Notes: generated from the letters alone by a model not told the origin. A DNA stretch of 64,000 bases from Sphingomonadaceae bacterium 3R27C6 (GCA_005503215.1 SCNS01000007.1:62001-126000); one strand, 5' to 3'. Shown: positions 44,029 to 53,712, counted from the first letter of the stretch. Translations and numbers: made by a program.

Positions 44029-45099
44029 ATGAATAGGTCGCACGCATCGCGCCGCTGGTTACCGGCGCTGCTCGCCGCAGGCGCCCTGTTACTCGGCGGC
44101 TGCGGCCGCGAGCCCGCCGGCACCGGTGGGCATGAAATCGCCGCGGCGAAGGGGTCGACGCTTGCGCGGATTCGCGCGCGCGGAACGCTCAATTGCGCAA
44201 TTCATACGGGGCAGCTCGGCATGTCCTATCTCGACAAGCGCGGACGCTGGCAGGGCTTCTTCGTCGATTACTGCCGGGCGCTCGCCGCCGCGGTCCTCGG
44301 CGATGCCCGCAAGGTCCGGTTCATGCCGGTCGCCTCGAACAAGCGCTTCACGATCGTGCAGACGGGCGAGGCCGACGTCCTGTCGCGGACGACCACATGG
44401 ACGCTGACGCGCGACACCGACCTCGGGGTGAATTTCGTCGGCACCATGTATTATGACGGGCAGAGCTTCCTGGTGCCCCGGCGATCGGGTGTGCGGCTTC
44501 CGACGGATCTCGATGGCGCATCGATCTGCATCACCAAGGGGACGACCTCCGAACTCAACACCGCCGAATATTTCGAGCGCAAGGGGTTGCGTTTCCAGTC
44601 GGTCGTGTTCGAGAATCCCGAGGAAGCCAAGCTCGCCTTCTTTGCCGGGCGGTGCGACGCAATGACCACCGATGCCTTCACGCTGACGGTGATCCGCCTG
44701 GCCGACACCGCACATCCCGACGATTATGTGGTGCTGCCCGAGCGGCTCACCAAAGAACCGGTCGGCCCAGTCGTGCGCAGCGACGACGAGCAATGGTATG
44801 AGATAAACAAATGGGTGCTGAACGCGCTCTTCGCTGCCGAGGAAATGGGGGTCACCCGCGCGAATGCCGCGCGCATGCGTATGGCCTCGCGCGACCCTGA
44901 AGTGCGCAAGATGCTCGGCGGCTTGCCCGGATTCGGCAAGTCGCTCGGCCTCGACGATGACTGGGCGTACCGGGCAATCGAGGCGACCGGCAATTATGGC
45001 GAAATCTTCGACCGGCACATTACGCCGCTCGGCGTCGAACGCGGACAGAATAAGCTCTATCGGGACGGCGGGCTGATCTACCCGTTGCCGATGCGATGA
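44029..45099 (+). CDS. Amino-acid ABC transporter substrate-binding lipoprotein, AapJ/BztA-like (356 aa)
   Basis: The N-terminus ends in a lipobox (ALLLGGC). The mature protein has TLARIRARGTLNCAIHTGQL, DKRGRWQGFFVDYCRALAAA, DVLSRTTTWTLTRDTDLGVN and FVGTMYYDGQSFLVP, the family-3 periplasmic binding protein with the WTLTRD pattern of AapJ/BztA general amino-acid binders. The start is uncertain: 44029 gives the better signal peptide, 44002 is also in frame; neither has a strong ribosome site. It is followed by a fused permease gene with ATGA overlap and is divergent from LysR. Confidence 0.88.
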   Translation: MNRSHASRRWLPALLAAGALLLGGCGREPAGTGGHEIAAAKGSTLARIRARGTLNCAIHTGQLGMSYLDKRGRWQGFFVDYCRALAAAVLGDARKVRFMPVASNKRFTIVQTGEADVLSRTTTWTLTRDTDLGVNFVGTMYYDGQSFLVPRRSGVRLPTDLDGASICITKGTTSELNTAEYFERKGLRFQSVVFENPEEAKLAFFAGRCDAMTTDAFTLTVIRLADTAHPDDYVVLPERLTKEPVGPVVRSDDEQWYEINKWVLNALFAAEEMGVTRANAARMRMASRDPEVRKMLGGLPGFGKSLGLDDDWAYRAIEATGNYGEIFDRHITPLGVERGQNKLYRDGGLIYPLPMR

Positions 45100-47288
45100 A
45101 CCATAAACACAGGCGGCTTGCCATCGCTGCGTTGCCCTGGCTGCTGATCGCGGGCGGGCTTGTGGTCGCCTACGGCCTGTTTGCGACATTGGCGGACAAT
45201 CTAGCGGACCGAAACATCCGGACGGGGTTCGGTTTCCTGTTCGACCGGGCGGGCTTCGCGATTGGCGAAACGCTGATTGCTTACGCGCCTGGCGATTCCT
45301 ATGCCGCGGCGCTGGCGGTGGGTCTTCTCAACACGCTCCTGATATCGGCGCTCGGCATCATCTTCTCGACCTTGCTCGGCCTCGCGGTCTGCATGGCGCG
45401 CCTGTCGTCCAACTGGCTGCTTGCGAGGCTCTCCGGCCTTTATATCGAGCTGGTTCGCAATATTCCCCTGCTGCTCCAGATGTTCGTCTGGTACGCCGCG
45501 CTGCTGTTCGGTCTGCCCGGACCCGGCCCGGGCGCCGTCGGACCGTTCGACCTCGATAATCGGGGATTGCACCTCCCCGCGCTCTCCTTGGCCGATCCGG
45601 GACGGCCGGTCTTGCTCATCGCGATCGTCGCCTGTGCGATCCTGCTGGGTGCCGTGCGGCGAGGAGCCGTTCGCACGCGCACTGCGCTGGCCTTCGCCGG
45701 CATCTCCCTGGTGCCGCTCTTGCTGTGGGGCGGGATCGATCTGCCGCGGGCGGGGCGCTTCGGAACCGTCGGCGGATTGTCGCTCTCCACGGAGTTTCTG
45801 ACGCTGGTCGCCAGCCTTTCGGTCTATGCCTCGGCCTATCTGGCCGAGATATTCCGCGGCGCGATCCTCGCCGTTCCCGCAGGGCAGAGCGAGGCCGCCA
45901 AAGCGCTCGGCCTGTCGCCCGCGCAAACAATGGGACGGATCGTGATGCCGCAAGCGCTGCGCATCGCCATACCGCCGATGACGAGCTGGCATCTCAACAC
46001 GATCAAGAACAGCTCCCTGGGGGTCGCGATCGGATATCCCGAATTTGTCTCGGTGGTCGATACCGTCATCAGTCAGACAGGGCAGGCGATCGAGGGCGTC
46101 GGCCTGATCGTCGCGACCTTCCTGCTGCTTTCGCTATCCTTGTCGTTCGTCACCGGCCTCTATGCCCGCCAGTTGGGCTGGAGCGTCGCCGGGCAGCCCG
46201 GCCGGAGCATCCAGTCGGCGCCCCTCGAACCGTTTCCGCTGCGCTCGGCGGCCGCCTGGCCGTCGTGGATGCGGCGCAATCTGTTCAGGGGAGGACGCCA
46301 GTCGATATTGACCATCGCGATCCTCGCCATGACCGCGGTTTTCGCCGGCAAGGGGCTCTCGTGGCTGCTGTTCGACGCGACCTTCGCCGGGGGCGCGGCC
46401 GATTGCCGTTTGGCCAGCGGTGCTTGCTGGCCATTCCTCCGCGAAAATGCGAGGCTGATATTGTTTGGCACCTATCCCGAAGTCGAGCAGTGGCGGTCCG
46501 CAGCAGCGGCGGCCGCGCTGCTTTCATGCCTTGCCTTCTCCTTCGTCCCTCGATTTTGGCGCAGCCGCCTCGGGCTTGTCTGGCTCGGCGCAATCGCCGT
46601 GGCGGTACTTCTGCTACGAGGAGGATTCGCGGGCCTTTCCTATGTCCCGATGGAGAAGTGGAGCGGCCTGCCGGTCACATTGCTGCTCGCGAGCCTCGCG
46701 GTTGTCGGCGCGTTTCCGCTGGCCATACTCCTCGCGTTCGGCCGCAGGTCGACGCGGCGCGGCATTCGCTGGCCGAGCGTCGTCTTCATCGAGCTGGTTC
46801 GCGGAACGCCGCTGATCGGGGTGCTCTTCCTCGCTGCGGTCCTGTTTCCGCTGTTCGTGCCCTCTTATCTCTCGATCGACAGCCTGCCGCGCGTCCAGCT
46901 CGCGCTCATATTCTTCACTGCCGCCTATATGGCCGAGGTCATCCGGGGCGGCCTGCTGGCGGTTCCCGTCGGGCAGGCCGAGGCCGCGCACGCTCTCGGC
47001 CTCACCAAATGGCAGGCGCGGCGCCATATCCTGTTGCCGCAGGCGCTGAAAGTCAGCGTACCCGGACTGGTCAACACTTCGATTAGCGAGGTGAAGAACA
47101 CGACGCTCGTCCTCATCGTCGGCGTCTTCGATTTGTTGCAGACGACCCGCCTCTCCTACGTCGAGGCGCAATGGCGACCCTATTTCGCCGAAGCCTATCT
47201 TTTCACCGGGACAATCTTCTTCCTCCTCTGTTTCTCCCTGTCCCGGCTCAGCATGAAGATCGAACGGAAACTAGACTATGCAGGATAA
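45096..47288 (+). CDS. Fused amino-acid ABC permease, AapQ-AapM in one chain (730 aa)
   Basis: Residues 1 to about 385 match AapQ/BztB: VGLLNTLLISALGIIFSTLL, LYIELVRNIPLLLQMFVWYA, EIFRGAILAVPAGQSEAAKA and the EAA loop ALGLSPAQTMGRIVMPQALR. Residues about 405-730 match AapM/BztC: MEKWSGLPVTLLLASLAVVG, IELVRGTPLIGVLFLAAVLF, EVIRGGLLAVPVGQAEAAHA and LGLTKWQARRHILLPQALKV. The joint (QSAPLEPFPLRSAAAWPSWM) has no stop. In other bacteria these are two genes forming a heterodimer. The fused protein would carry both halves of the pore, with each EAA loop docking one AapP subunit. It overlaps aapJ by 4 bp and the lyase by 11 bp. Confidence 0.88.
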   Translation: MNHKHRRLAIAALPWLLIAGGLVVAYGLFATLADNLADRNIRTGFGFLFDRAGFAIGETLIAYAPGDSYAAALAVGLLNTLLISALGIIFSTLLGLAVCMARLSSNWLLARLSGLYIELVRNIPLLLQMFVWYAALLFGLPGPGPGAVGPFDLDNRGLHLPALSLADPGRPVLLIAIVACAILLGAVRRGAVRTRTALAFAGISLVPLLLWGGIDLPRAGRFGTVGGLSLSTEFLTLVASLSVYASAYLAEIFRGAILAVPAGQSEAAKALGLSPAQTMGRIVMPQALRIAIPPMTSWHLNTIKNSSLGVAIGYPEFVSVVDTVISQTGQAIEGVGLIVATFLLLSLSLSFVTGLYARQLGWSVAGQPGRSIQSAPLEPFPLRSAAAWPSWMRRNLFRGGRQSILTIAILAMTAVFAGKGLSWLLFDATFAGGAADCRLASGACWPFLRENARLILFGTYPEVEQWRSAAAAAALLSCLAFSFVPRFWRSRLGLVWLGAIAVAVLLLRGGFAGLSYVPMEKWSGLPVTLLLASLAVVGAFPLAILLAFGRRSTRRGIRWPSVVFIELVRGTPLIGVLFLAAVLFPLFVPSYLSIDSLPRVQLALIFFTAAYMAEVIRGGLLAVPVGQAEAAHALGLTKWQARRHILLPQALKVSVPGLVNTSISEVKNTTLVLIVGVFDLLQTTRLSYVEAQWRPYFAEAYLFTGTIFFLLCFSLSRLSMKIERKLDYAG

Positions 47289-48525
47289 TCATGACGGAAA
47301 ATGGCTCGAGGAGCCGGCGAGCCCGAAAGGGCACGCTTGGCAGGATCCGACGCGTGCCGTGCACGGCGGTCCCCGCCCGTGCGATCAGCGGGGCCTCATC
47401 AATCCGCCCGTCGACCGGGCCTCCACAATTATCTACGACAGCGTCGAGGCCTATATGGACCGGCACCAGGGTCTCTACGATGAGGTCATCTATGGCCTGT
47501 ACGGAACGCGAACGACCTTTGCGCTCGCCGAGGCTGTCAGCGAACTTGAAGGCGGCTGCAACACCGTCATCACCTCGTCCGGAACCAGCGCGATCGCGCT
47601 GGCCCTCACGGCTTTCGTGGCCGGGGGCGATCATCTGCTCGTTGCGGATTGCGTCTATGGGCCGACCCGCAAGTTTCTGACCGACGTTCTCGCGCGTTTC
47701 GGGGTCGAGGTGGAATATTTCCGGCCCGATATCGGAGCGGAGATTGCCGGGCTGTGCCGCAGCAACACGCGGCTCATCTATATGGAGACCCCGGGCTCGC
47801 AGACATTCGATATGATCGACGTCCCCGCGATCACGGCCGTTGCACGCAGCCGGGGCATATTGACCGCTCTCGACAACACCTGGGCGACGCCGCTTTTCTT
47901 CAAGCCCTTGGCCCACGGGGTCGACATCTCGCTTGCTTCGGCAACCAAATATCTCTCGGGGCACTCCGACTGTCTGCTCGGCACGATGACGGCCGCCAGT
48001 GATGCCGTCTACCGCCAGCTCAAGGACGCGGCGGCGCGCTGGGGCAACTGCGCGAGTCCCGACAATTGCTATCTGGTCCACCGGGGCATCAGGACGCTCG
48101 ATGCGCGCCTTGAACGCCACCAGCGCACCGCAACGACGCTGATCGAATGGTTCGCCCAGCAACCCGAAGTGGTTGCGGTCCGCTATCCGGCTCATCCCGC
48201 CGACCCCGGCCATGCGATCTGGAAGCGGGATTTCACCGGTGCGTCCGGATTGTTCGGTGTTCAGCTCGACGGTCTTACCCCGCCCGAAACTAGCGCCTTT
48301 TTCAACGAATTCTCGTTATTCCAGCTGGGTTCGAGCTGGGGCGGCTTCGAAAGTCTCGCGGTTCCGGCGTGGCCCGCTCCGATCCGCGATTTTCCGAATG
48401 GCGAGGCAGATGGGGCGCTGATCCGCATTCACGCCGGACTCGAAGCGCCGCAGGATCTGATCGCCGACCTCGCCGCAGCCTTCGCGCGGGTACGAGCGCT
48501 ACGCGGCCGGGGGCAGGCGTCATGA
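47278..48525 (+). CDS. metC: Cystathionine beta-lyase-like PLP enzyme (415 aa)
   Basis: A Cys/Met-metabolism PLP enzyme: DPTRAVHGGPRPCDQRGLIN, VIYGLYGTRTTFALAEAVSE, SSGTSAIALALTAFVAGGDH, ALDNTWATPLFFKPLAHGVD and the cofactor lysine K224 in SATKYLSGHSD. It cleaves C-S bonds of cystathionine and similar thioethers to pyruvate, ammonia and a thiol. It overlaps the permease by 11 bp and aapP by 4 bp, so all four genes are one operon, which suggests that the transported compound is its substrate. MetC is the closest named family; cysteine-conjugate lyase is also possible. The start at 47278 has GATCGAACGGAA near it. Confidence 0.82.
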   Translation: MQDNHDGKWLEEPASPKGHAWQDPTRAVHGGPRPCDQRGLINPPVDRASTIIYDSVEAYMDRHQGLYDEVIYGLYGTRTTFALAEAVSELEGGCNTVITSSGTSAIALALTAFVAGGDHLLVADCVYGPTRKFLTDVLARFGVEVEYFRPDIGAEIAGLCRSNTRLIYMETPGSQTFDMIDVPAITAVARSRGILTALDNTWATPLFFKPLAHGVDISLASATKYLSGHSDCLLGTMTAASDAVYRQLKDAAARWGNCASPDNCYLVHRGIRTLDARLERHQRTATTLIEWFAQQPEVVAVRYPAHPADPGHAIWKRDFTGASGLFGVQLDGLTPPETSAFFNEFSLFQLGSSWGGFESLAVPAWPAPIRDFPNGEADGALIRIHAGLEAPQDLIADLAAAFARVRALRGRGQAS

Positions 48526-49274
48526 CCGACGCCTCGGGCCACGCGGCCGTCAGCTTGCGGCAGGTCGACAAATATTATGGCGCCTATCATGCGCTCCGCT
48601 CGATCGACCTCGAAATCGCCCCGCGCGAGCGGATCGTGATTTGCGGGCCTTCGGGCTCCGGCAAGTCGACGCTCATTCGCTGCATGAACAGGCTCGAGGT
48701 GCCCGACTCCGGCGCCGTCCTGATCGAGGGGGCCAGGATAACCGACGCGTCGCGGGAGGCAGTTGCGGCGCTCCGCGCCGTCGGCATGGTCTTTCAGCAG
48801 TTCAATCTGTTTCCGCACAAGACTGTGCTCGAGAATTGCACCCTCGCACCCGTCCTGCTCGGCGGCCTGTCTCTTCCGGAGGCGGAGGCGCGCGCCATAT
48901 CCTATTTGGACAAAGTGAGGATTGGCGACCAGGCGGGCAAATATCCGGGGCAGCTCTCGGGAGGGCAGCAACAGCGGGCCGCAATAGCTCGCGCTCTGGC
49001 GATGGAACCCAGGATTCTTCTCTTCGACGAGCCGACATCGGCGCTCGATCCCGAGATGATCAAAGAGGTACTCGATGTGATGACGGCCCTTGCCGGCGAA
49101 GGACGGACGATGGTGTGCGTGACGCACGAAATGGGATTCGCGCGCGAGGCGGCCGATCGCATTCTTTTCATGGATCAGGGCCAGATCATCGAAGACGCAA
49201 GGCCGGCCGATTTTTTCGCCGCGCCGAAAAGCGAGCGCGCACGGACCTTTCTCGAACAGATACTTTCGCATTGA
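48522..49274 (+). CDS. Amino-acid ABC transporter ATP-binding protein, AapP/GlnQ-like (250 aa)
   Basis: Walker A GPSGSGKST (42-50), Q-loop VFQQFNLFPHKTV, signature LSGGQQQR (145-152), Walker B ILLFDEPTSALDPE (165-178) and the H-loop VTHEMGF are all present. It hydrolyses ATP to drive the permease. The ATG at 48522 overlaps the lyase stop (ATGA); the longer frame would read through the lyase gene. It ends the operon; no partner permease exists other than the fused one upstream. Confidence 0.92.
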   Translation: MTDASGHAAVSLRQVDKYYGAYHALRSIDLEIAPRERIVICGPSGSGKSTLIRCMNRLEVPDSGAVLIEGARITDASREAVAALRAVGMVFQQFNLFPHKTVLENCTLAPVLLGGLSLPEAEARAISYLDKVRIGDQAGKYPGQLSGGQQQRAAIARALAMEPRILLFDEPTSALDPEMIKEVLDVMTALAGEGRTMVCVTHEMGFAREAADRILFMDQGQIIEDARPADFFAAPKSERARTFLEQILSH

Positions 49275-49481
49275 GCGGCTCAAGTCGGTCGCCCCCAAGC
49301 TGTGCCGACCCACTTAATCATGTCATTTCATAAGTAAGCCGAGGGAGGGGCCAGCCGGCTCCTTGCGCGAAAAGGCTCAGGCCGGAAAAAAAATTTCAAA
49401 ATTGATGAGGGGTAGAGCTTTGGCGTGCGTATCTAATAGGTATCGTGCGCCCGGAATTTCCTTCATAACTAATTGATATGA

Positions 49482-49512
49482 TTCAATAAATTCTTATTGA
49501 CCTGTATATACA
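49482..49512 (+). promoter_or_regulatory. Promoter with HutC-like operator before the TonB receptor
   Basis: TTCAAT and TATATA are 17 nt apart, and the -10 lies inside the palindrome TGTATATACA (49503-49512). The preceding CC extends it to CCTGTATATACA, which matches CCTGTATAGACG found at the -10 of the HutC-type gene's own promoter on the minus strand. The region 49275-49481 is AT-rich with no gene. Confidence 0.6.
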
Positions 49513-49559
49513 TTTGATGCTCTCTGAGGGGAATCAGCCAACCATCAGGGGGTTTCGCT

Positions 49560-52265
49560 ATGATGACCAGGACAATTTTGCTCGCCAGCGCCGCAGCGGT
49601 CGCCACTTTTGCAACACCCGCGCTCGCGCAGAGCGGTGCCGCGACGCAGTCACCCGCCGCCGAGGATGCTCCGAACGGATCGGACATCGTCGTGACCGGC
49701 TCGCGCATCCGCCGCCAGGACCTCGCAGGCGTCGGCCCGGCGACCGTCGTGTCGGCCGAGCAGATCGAGAACACCGGCGTCGTCAATATCGAGACGGTGC
49801 TGCAGCGCTTGCCGGCCAACGCCGGTTTCGCGGGCAACCAGACTTCGGCCTATTGGGCGAACAATGGCTATGGGACGGCGCAGGTGAACCTGCGCGGCCT
49901 TGGTATCAAGCGCACCCTCGTCCTGCTCAACGGCCGCCGCCTCGTCGCGGGCGGCACCGGGGCGAACTCCTCGCCCGACCTCAACATGATTCCCGTCGCG
50001 GCGCTCGCACGCACCGATGTGCTCAAGGACGGCGCCTCGGCAATCTATGGCGCCGACGCGATGGCGGGTGTCGTCAACCTTGTAACGCGCACCGACTATG
50101 AAGGTCTCGGTCTCAGCGTCCGGCAGGGGATCACCGAAAAGGGCGACGGGTCGGATTTCACCGCCGATCTTTTGTGGGGCATCCGCAACGATCGTGGCGG
50201 CTTCATGGCGGCGGTCACCTATCAGAAGACCAAGGCGGTCAACATGGCGACACGCGCGCCCTGCTCGCTCGCCGAAACGACGCCGGGCCAGTTGTCGTGC
50301 GTCAACAGCGCCTCGACGATTGGCGGTCGCGCGGTGCTGCCCAATGGTCAGCAGATCAACTTCAATCAGGTGCTGGGCGGCAACGGCAATTTCTTCGAGC
50401 CCTACAGCGCGGCGAAGCACAATTTTAACTCGAATCCGTTCCTCAACGCGGTGAGCCCCGTCGAGCGCGTCAGCACGGCGTTTTTCGCCGACTATGATCT
50501 GACCGACAATATCGAGGCATTCGGCGAGTTCCTCTATACCTTCCGCAAGTCGAACCAGATTGCGACGCCGGGAACCCTGCGCAATCTGGCGATTTCGGCA
50601 AGCAACCCGACCAACCCCACAGGTCAGAACATCGTTCTTATCCAGCGCCGCCTTGCCGAGCCCGGCCCGCGCCAGTTCTTCCAGGAAACCGATACCTGGC
50701 AGGGTACTTTCGGTCTGCGCGGCAAACTGTCGAACGACTGGGGCTGGGAAGTCGCGGGGGCCTTTGGCCGCAACACAGCGGTTGATGGTTCGACCAACAT
50801 CGCCAATCTCGAGCGCGTCGCGAATTCGCTCGATACGACCAAGTGCAGCCTCGCGGCCGGTGCGACGATCCCCTGCGCCGACTATCTTGGCTTCGGCGAC
50901 CTGACGCCGCAGGTTCTCGACTATATCCTCTTCACGTCGCGCGATCGCGGCGGGAACGAGCTCGCGACGGTTACGGCCGACATCAATGGCGATCTGTTTA
51001 AGCTGCCTGCAGGTCCCGTCTCCTTCGCAGCAGGTCTCGTCTATCGCAAGGAGAAGGGCTGGCGCGACCCCGATCCGTTGACGGTGCTCGGTATCGCGAA
51101 CACCAACCAGCAGGATCCGATTTCGGGAACGAGCACCGCGAAGGAAGCCTATATCGAGCTGTCGGTGCCCGTTCTAGCCGACACACCCTTCTTCCAGTCG
51201 CTTACCCTTGACGGCGCGGTTCGCTACTCGAACTACGACCTGTTCGGCAGCGACTGGAACTACAAAGGGAGCGTCGACTGGGTCATCAATGACAGCTTCC
51301 GCCTGCGCGGCACTTACGGCACGGGCTTTCGCATTCCGAATGTCCCCGAATTGTTCGGCGGCGTCTCCGAGGGCAATCTGACCACCACCGACCCTTGCTC
51401 GCGTTATGCGACCAGCGGCAATGCGACGCTGATCGCCAATTGTCAGGCGTCGGGCGTTCCGGCCAATTATGTTCAGCTCGGTACAACGATCCTGACGACC
51501 GTCGGCGGCAATGAGAATCTGAAACCCGAAAGCTCTACGACCTGGACGGTCGGCACGGTGATCACGCCCAAGGGGCTCGTGCCCGGCCTGTCGCTCACGG
51601 CGGACTGGTTCGATATCAAGATCAAGGATGCCATCCGCGCCATTCCCGGGTCGACCAAGCTCAGCATCTGCTATGCGAGTCAAAATCTCTCGCATCCCTT
51701 CTGCGAAGATTTTACGCGCAGCCCGCTGACCGGGGAAGTTACCTTCCTTTCGGCGCAGCCGATCAACACCGGTCGTGAAGAAATGAACGGCCTCGACCTC
51801 GGCCTCGTTTACAACAACAATATCGGCAGCGTGAACGTCTCGCTCGACGTCAACCTGACCTATCTCAACAAATATGTCGTCCTTCCCTTCCCGGGTGGCG
51901 CACCGATCGATTTCGATGGTTTCATCGGCGGCGGCAACGGCGGTTATCCGAAGTGGCGCGGCTATGGCGTGCTAACCGCTGAAAAAGATGGTGTCAGCGC
52001 GACTTGGTCGACGCAGTGGATCGGCAAGGCGACAGACTTTAATGCGGCTCCCGGAGAGATCGGCTACAGCACGCCGAATGTCTTCTATCACAACCTTCAG
52101 GTCGCCTATGAGATTGACGAGAAGACGCGCTTCCAGCTTGGTGTCGACAACCTCTTCGATCGCAAGGCCCCCTATATCCAGAGCTTCACCGATGCGAACA
52201 CCGACACGATGACCTACGACCTGCTCGGCCGGCGCTTCTATGTCGGTTTCCGCACCGCCTTCTGA
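49560..52265 (+). CDS. TonB-dependent outer-membrane receptor (901 aa)
   Basis: The signal peptide ends ATPALAQ. The TonB box/plug is DIVVTGSRIRRQDLAGVGPA and LARTDVLKDGASAIYGADAM; the barrel ends RRFYVGFRTAF. Pairs of cysteines in outer loops (for example PCSLAETTPGQLSC and KCSLAAGATIPC) suggest disulfide-stabilised loops. It belongs to the large receptor group common in Caulobacter and sphingomonads. Directly downstream come two PepSY genes and a HutC-type repressor, and the promoter has a matching operator. Histidine or a related imidazole is a candidate ligand by regulator family only. Confidence 0.9.
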   Translation: MMTRTILLASAAAVATFATPALAQSGAATQSPAAEDAPNGSDIVVTGSRIRRQDLAGVGPATVVSAEQIENTGVVNIETVLQRLPANAGFAGNQTSAYWANNGYGTAQVNLRGLGIKRTLVLLNGRRLVAGGTGANSSPDLNMIPVAALARTDVLKDGASAIYGADAMAGVVNLVTRTDYEGLGLSVRQGITEKGDGSDFTADLLWGIRNDRGGFMAAVTYQKTKAVNMATRAPCSLAETTPGQLSCVNSASTIGGRAVLPNGQQINFNQVLGGNGNFFEPYSAAKHNFNSNPFLNAVSPVERVSTAFFADYDLTDNIEAFGEFLYTFRKSNQIATPGTLRNLAISASNPTNPTGQNIVLIQRRLAEPGPRQFFQETDTWQGTFGLRGKLSNDWGWEVAGAFGRNTAVDGSTNIANLERVANSLDTTKCSLAAGATIPCADYLGFGDLTPQVLDYILFTSRDRGGNELATVTADINGDLFKLPAGPVSFAAGLVYRKEKGWRDPDPLTVLGIANTNQQDPISGTSTAKEAYIELSVPVLADTPFFQSLTLDGAVRYSNYDLFGSDWNYKGSVDWVINDSFRLRGTYGTGFRIPNVPELFGGVSEGNLTTTDPCSRYATSGNATLIANCQASGVPANYVQLGTTILTTVGGNENLKPESSTTWTVGTVITPKGLVPGLSLTADWFDIKIKDAIRAIPGSTKLSICYASQNLSHPFCEDFTRSPLTGEVTFLSAQPINTGREEMNGLDLGLVYNNNIGSVNVSLDVNLTYLNKYVVLPFPGGAPIDFDGFIGGGNGGYPKWRGYGVLTAEKDGVSATWSTQWIGKATDFNAAPGEIGYSTPNVFYHNLQVAYEIDEKTRFQLGVDNLFDRKAPYIQSFTDANTDTMTYDLLGRRFYVGFRTAF

Positions 52266-52276
52266 GGAATTGGGAG

Positions 52277-52981
52277 ATGGCAATCCGTTGGCCGCTGCTC
52301 GTTCGGCGAACGCATAAATGGCTGGCGCTGGTCGTGGGCATCCAGGCTTGGCTCTGGACGTTGACCGGCTTCTACATGGTGGTCGTTCATATCGACACCA
52401 TCCACGGCGATCATCTGGTGCGCTCCCCGGTGGCCCAGCCCTTCGACCTCGACGGCCTCGCAGCGCCGTCGAAGGTCGTCGCGGCCGCGCCGGGGGTGTC
52501 CGAAATCCGTCTCCAGCGCTTTTTCGGCCAACCGGTCTGGCGCGCCGAGACCCCTGAAGGCGCGCGCCTGTTCGACGCGCGTTCGGGTGCGCCGCTGCCT
52601 GCCCTGACCGAGTCCCAGGTCCGCGAACAGGCACGGCGCATCTACACCGGTGACGGCAAGATCGTCTCGGTGCGACTTTTGACCGAGGCACCTCAGGAAA
52701 TGCAGGCGCGCAAGCCACCCTATTGGCAGGTCGAGTTCGAAGGCTGGAACCGCCCGACGCTCTATCTTTCGCCGACGACCGGTGAACTCATTTCACGCCG
52801 CCACGCATTGTGGCGCGTGTTCGACTTCGCGTGGATGCTCCACATCATGGACTATGATGAGCGGACCGACGTCAACAACCCGCTGCTGCGCGTCGCGACC
52901 TGGAGCGTCTTCGCGATGGCGCTTTCCGGTGCGTGGCTGCTGATCTGGTCCTTCAAACGCCGCAAGAGGAAGCAGGCATGA
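52277..52981 (+). CDS. PepSY-domain membrane protein (234 aa)
   Basis: An N-terminal helix (KWLALVVGIQAWLWTLTGFY), a periplasmic PepSY-type domain (QVREQARRIYTGDGKIVSVR, WQVEFEGWNRPTLYLSPTTG) and a C-terminal helix (WSVFAMALSGAWLLIWSFKR) give the two-helix topology of PepSY_TM proteins. RRTHKW and FDFAWMLHIMDY hold His residues that might bind heme, as in ferric-reductase relatives. Such genes follow TonB receptor genes in many alphaproteobacteria. It begins 11 bp after the receptor and overlaps the next gene by 4 bp. Confidence 0.82.
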   Translation: MAIRWPLLVRRTHKWLALVVGIQAWLWTLTGFYMVVVHIDTIHGDHLVRSPVAQPFDLDGLAAPSKVVAAAPGVSEIRLQRFFGQPVWRAETPEGARLFDARSGAPLPALTESQVREQARRIYTGDGKIVSVRLLTEAPQEMQARKPPYWQVEFEGWNRPTLYLSPTTGELISRRHALWRVFDFAWMLHIMDYDERTDVNNPLLRVATWSVFAMALSGAWLLIWSFKRRKRKQA

Positions 52982-53712
52982 AACGCATCCGGCTGACGCC
53001 GCTCTTTTTTCGGCGCATCCACAAATGGGTGGGGCTCATCCTGGGTCTCCAGTTCCTGCTCTGGGCGCTCAGCGGTTCGGTGATGGCGCTGCTCGACAAG
53101 GACAAGGTCGGCGGTCACGGCGGCGGCATGTCGCATGCACATGCCTTGCCCGCGGGAGAGTATTTTGACGTCGCCGGCTTGCCGCGCGGTGAGCCCGTCA
53201 CCGGGGTGGTTTTGCGCGATCTTGGCGTCCGACCGATCTACGAACTCCGCACCACCAAGGGCGTGCGGCTGGTCGATGCTACGAGCGGTGAGGATATTCG
53301 CGTCGACGAGGGGATGGCCCGCGAAGTCGCGTCGATGATGAACGAGGCACCAATCCGCAAGGTGAGCGTGATTGCGAAGCCAAACCTGGAATCACGCGAC
53401 CATGAAGGTGCGATGTGGCGCGTCGACTTTGCCGACGCCGAGAATAGCAGCGCCTATGTCTCGCTCGACACGGCGCGCTTCCTCGTGATGCGCGGCGATA
53501 CCTGGCGGACCTGGGATTTCTTCTGGATGCTCCACAACATGGATTATGTGAACCGGAAGAGCTTCAACCACCCGTTGATCATCTTTGTCGCTTTCGGGGC
53601 GCTGTGGCTTTCGGGGACCGGTTTCTATCTGCTCTTCAAAAGCTTCAGCCGCGCCGATTTTCGCTGGCTGCGCCGTCGCCGCAAGCCCGTCGTTACCCGC
53701 AGCACGGCCTGA
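52978..53712 (+). CDS. Second PepSY-domain membrane protein (244 aa)
   Basis: The layout copies the preceding gene: RRIHKWVGLILGLQFLLWAL as the first helix, a His-rich periplasmic strip (GGHGGGMSHAHALPAG), a PepSY-like domain (MWRVDFADAENSSAYVSLDT) and a C-terminal helix (FVAFGALWLSGTGFYLLFKS) after the WDFFWMLHNMDY block. It is diverged from its neighbour, so the pair is an old duplication. Membrane-bound electron transfer or proteolysis control has been proposed for the family. The ATG at 52978 overlaps the previous stop. Confidence 0.8.
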   Translation: MKRIRLTPLFFRRIHKWVGLILGLQFLLWALSGSVMALLDKDKVGGHGGGMSHAHALPAGEYFDVAGLPRGEPVTGVVLRDLGVRPIYELRTTKGVRLVDATSGEDIRVDEGMAREVASMMNEAPIRKVSVIAKPNLESRDHEGAMWRVDFADAENSSAYVSLDTARFLVMRGDTWRTWDFFWMLHNMDYVNRKSFNHPLIIFVAFGALWLSGTGFYLLFKSFSRADFRWLRRRRKPVVTRSTA

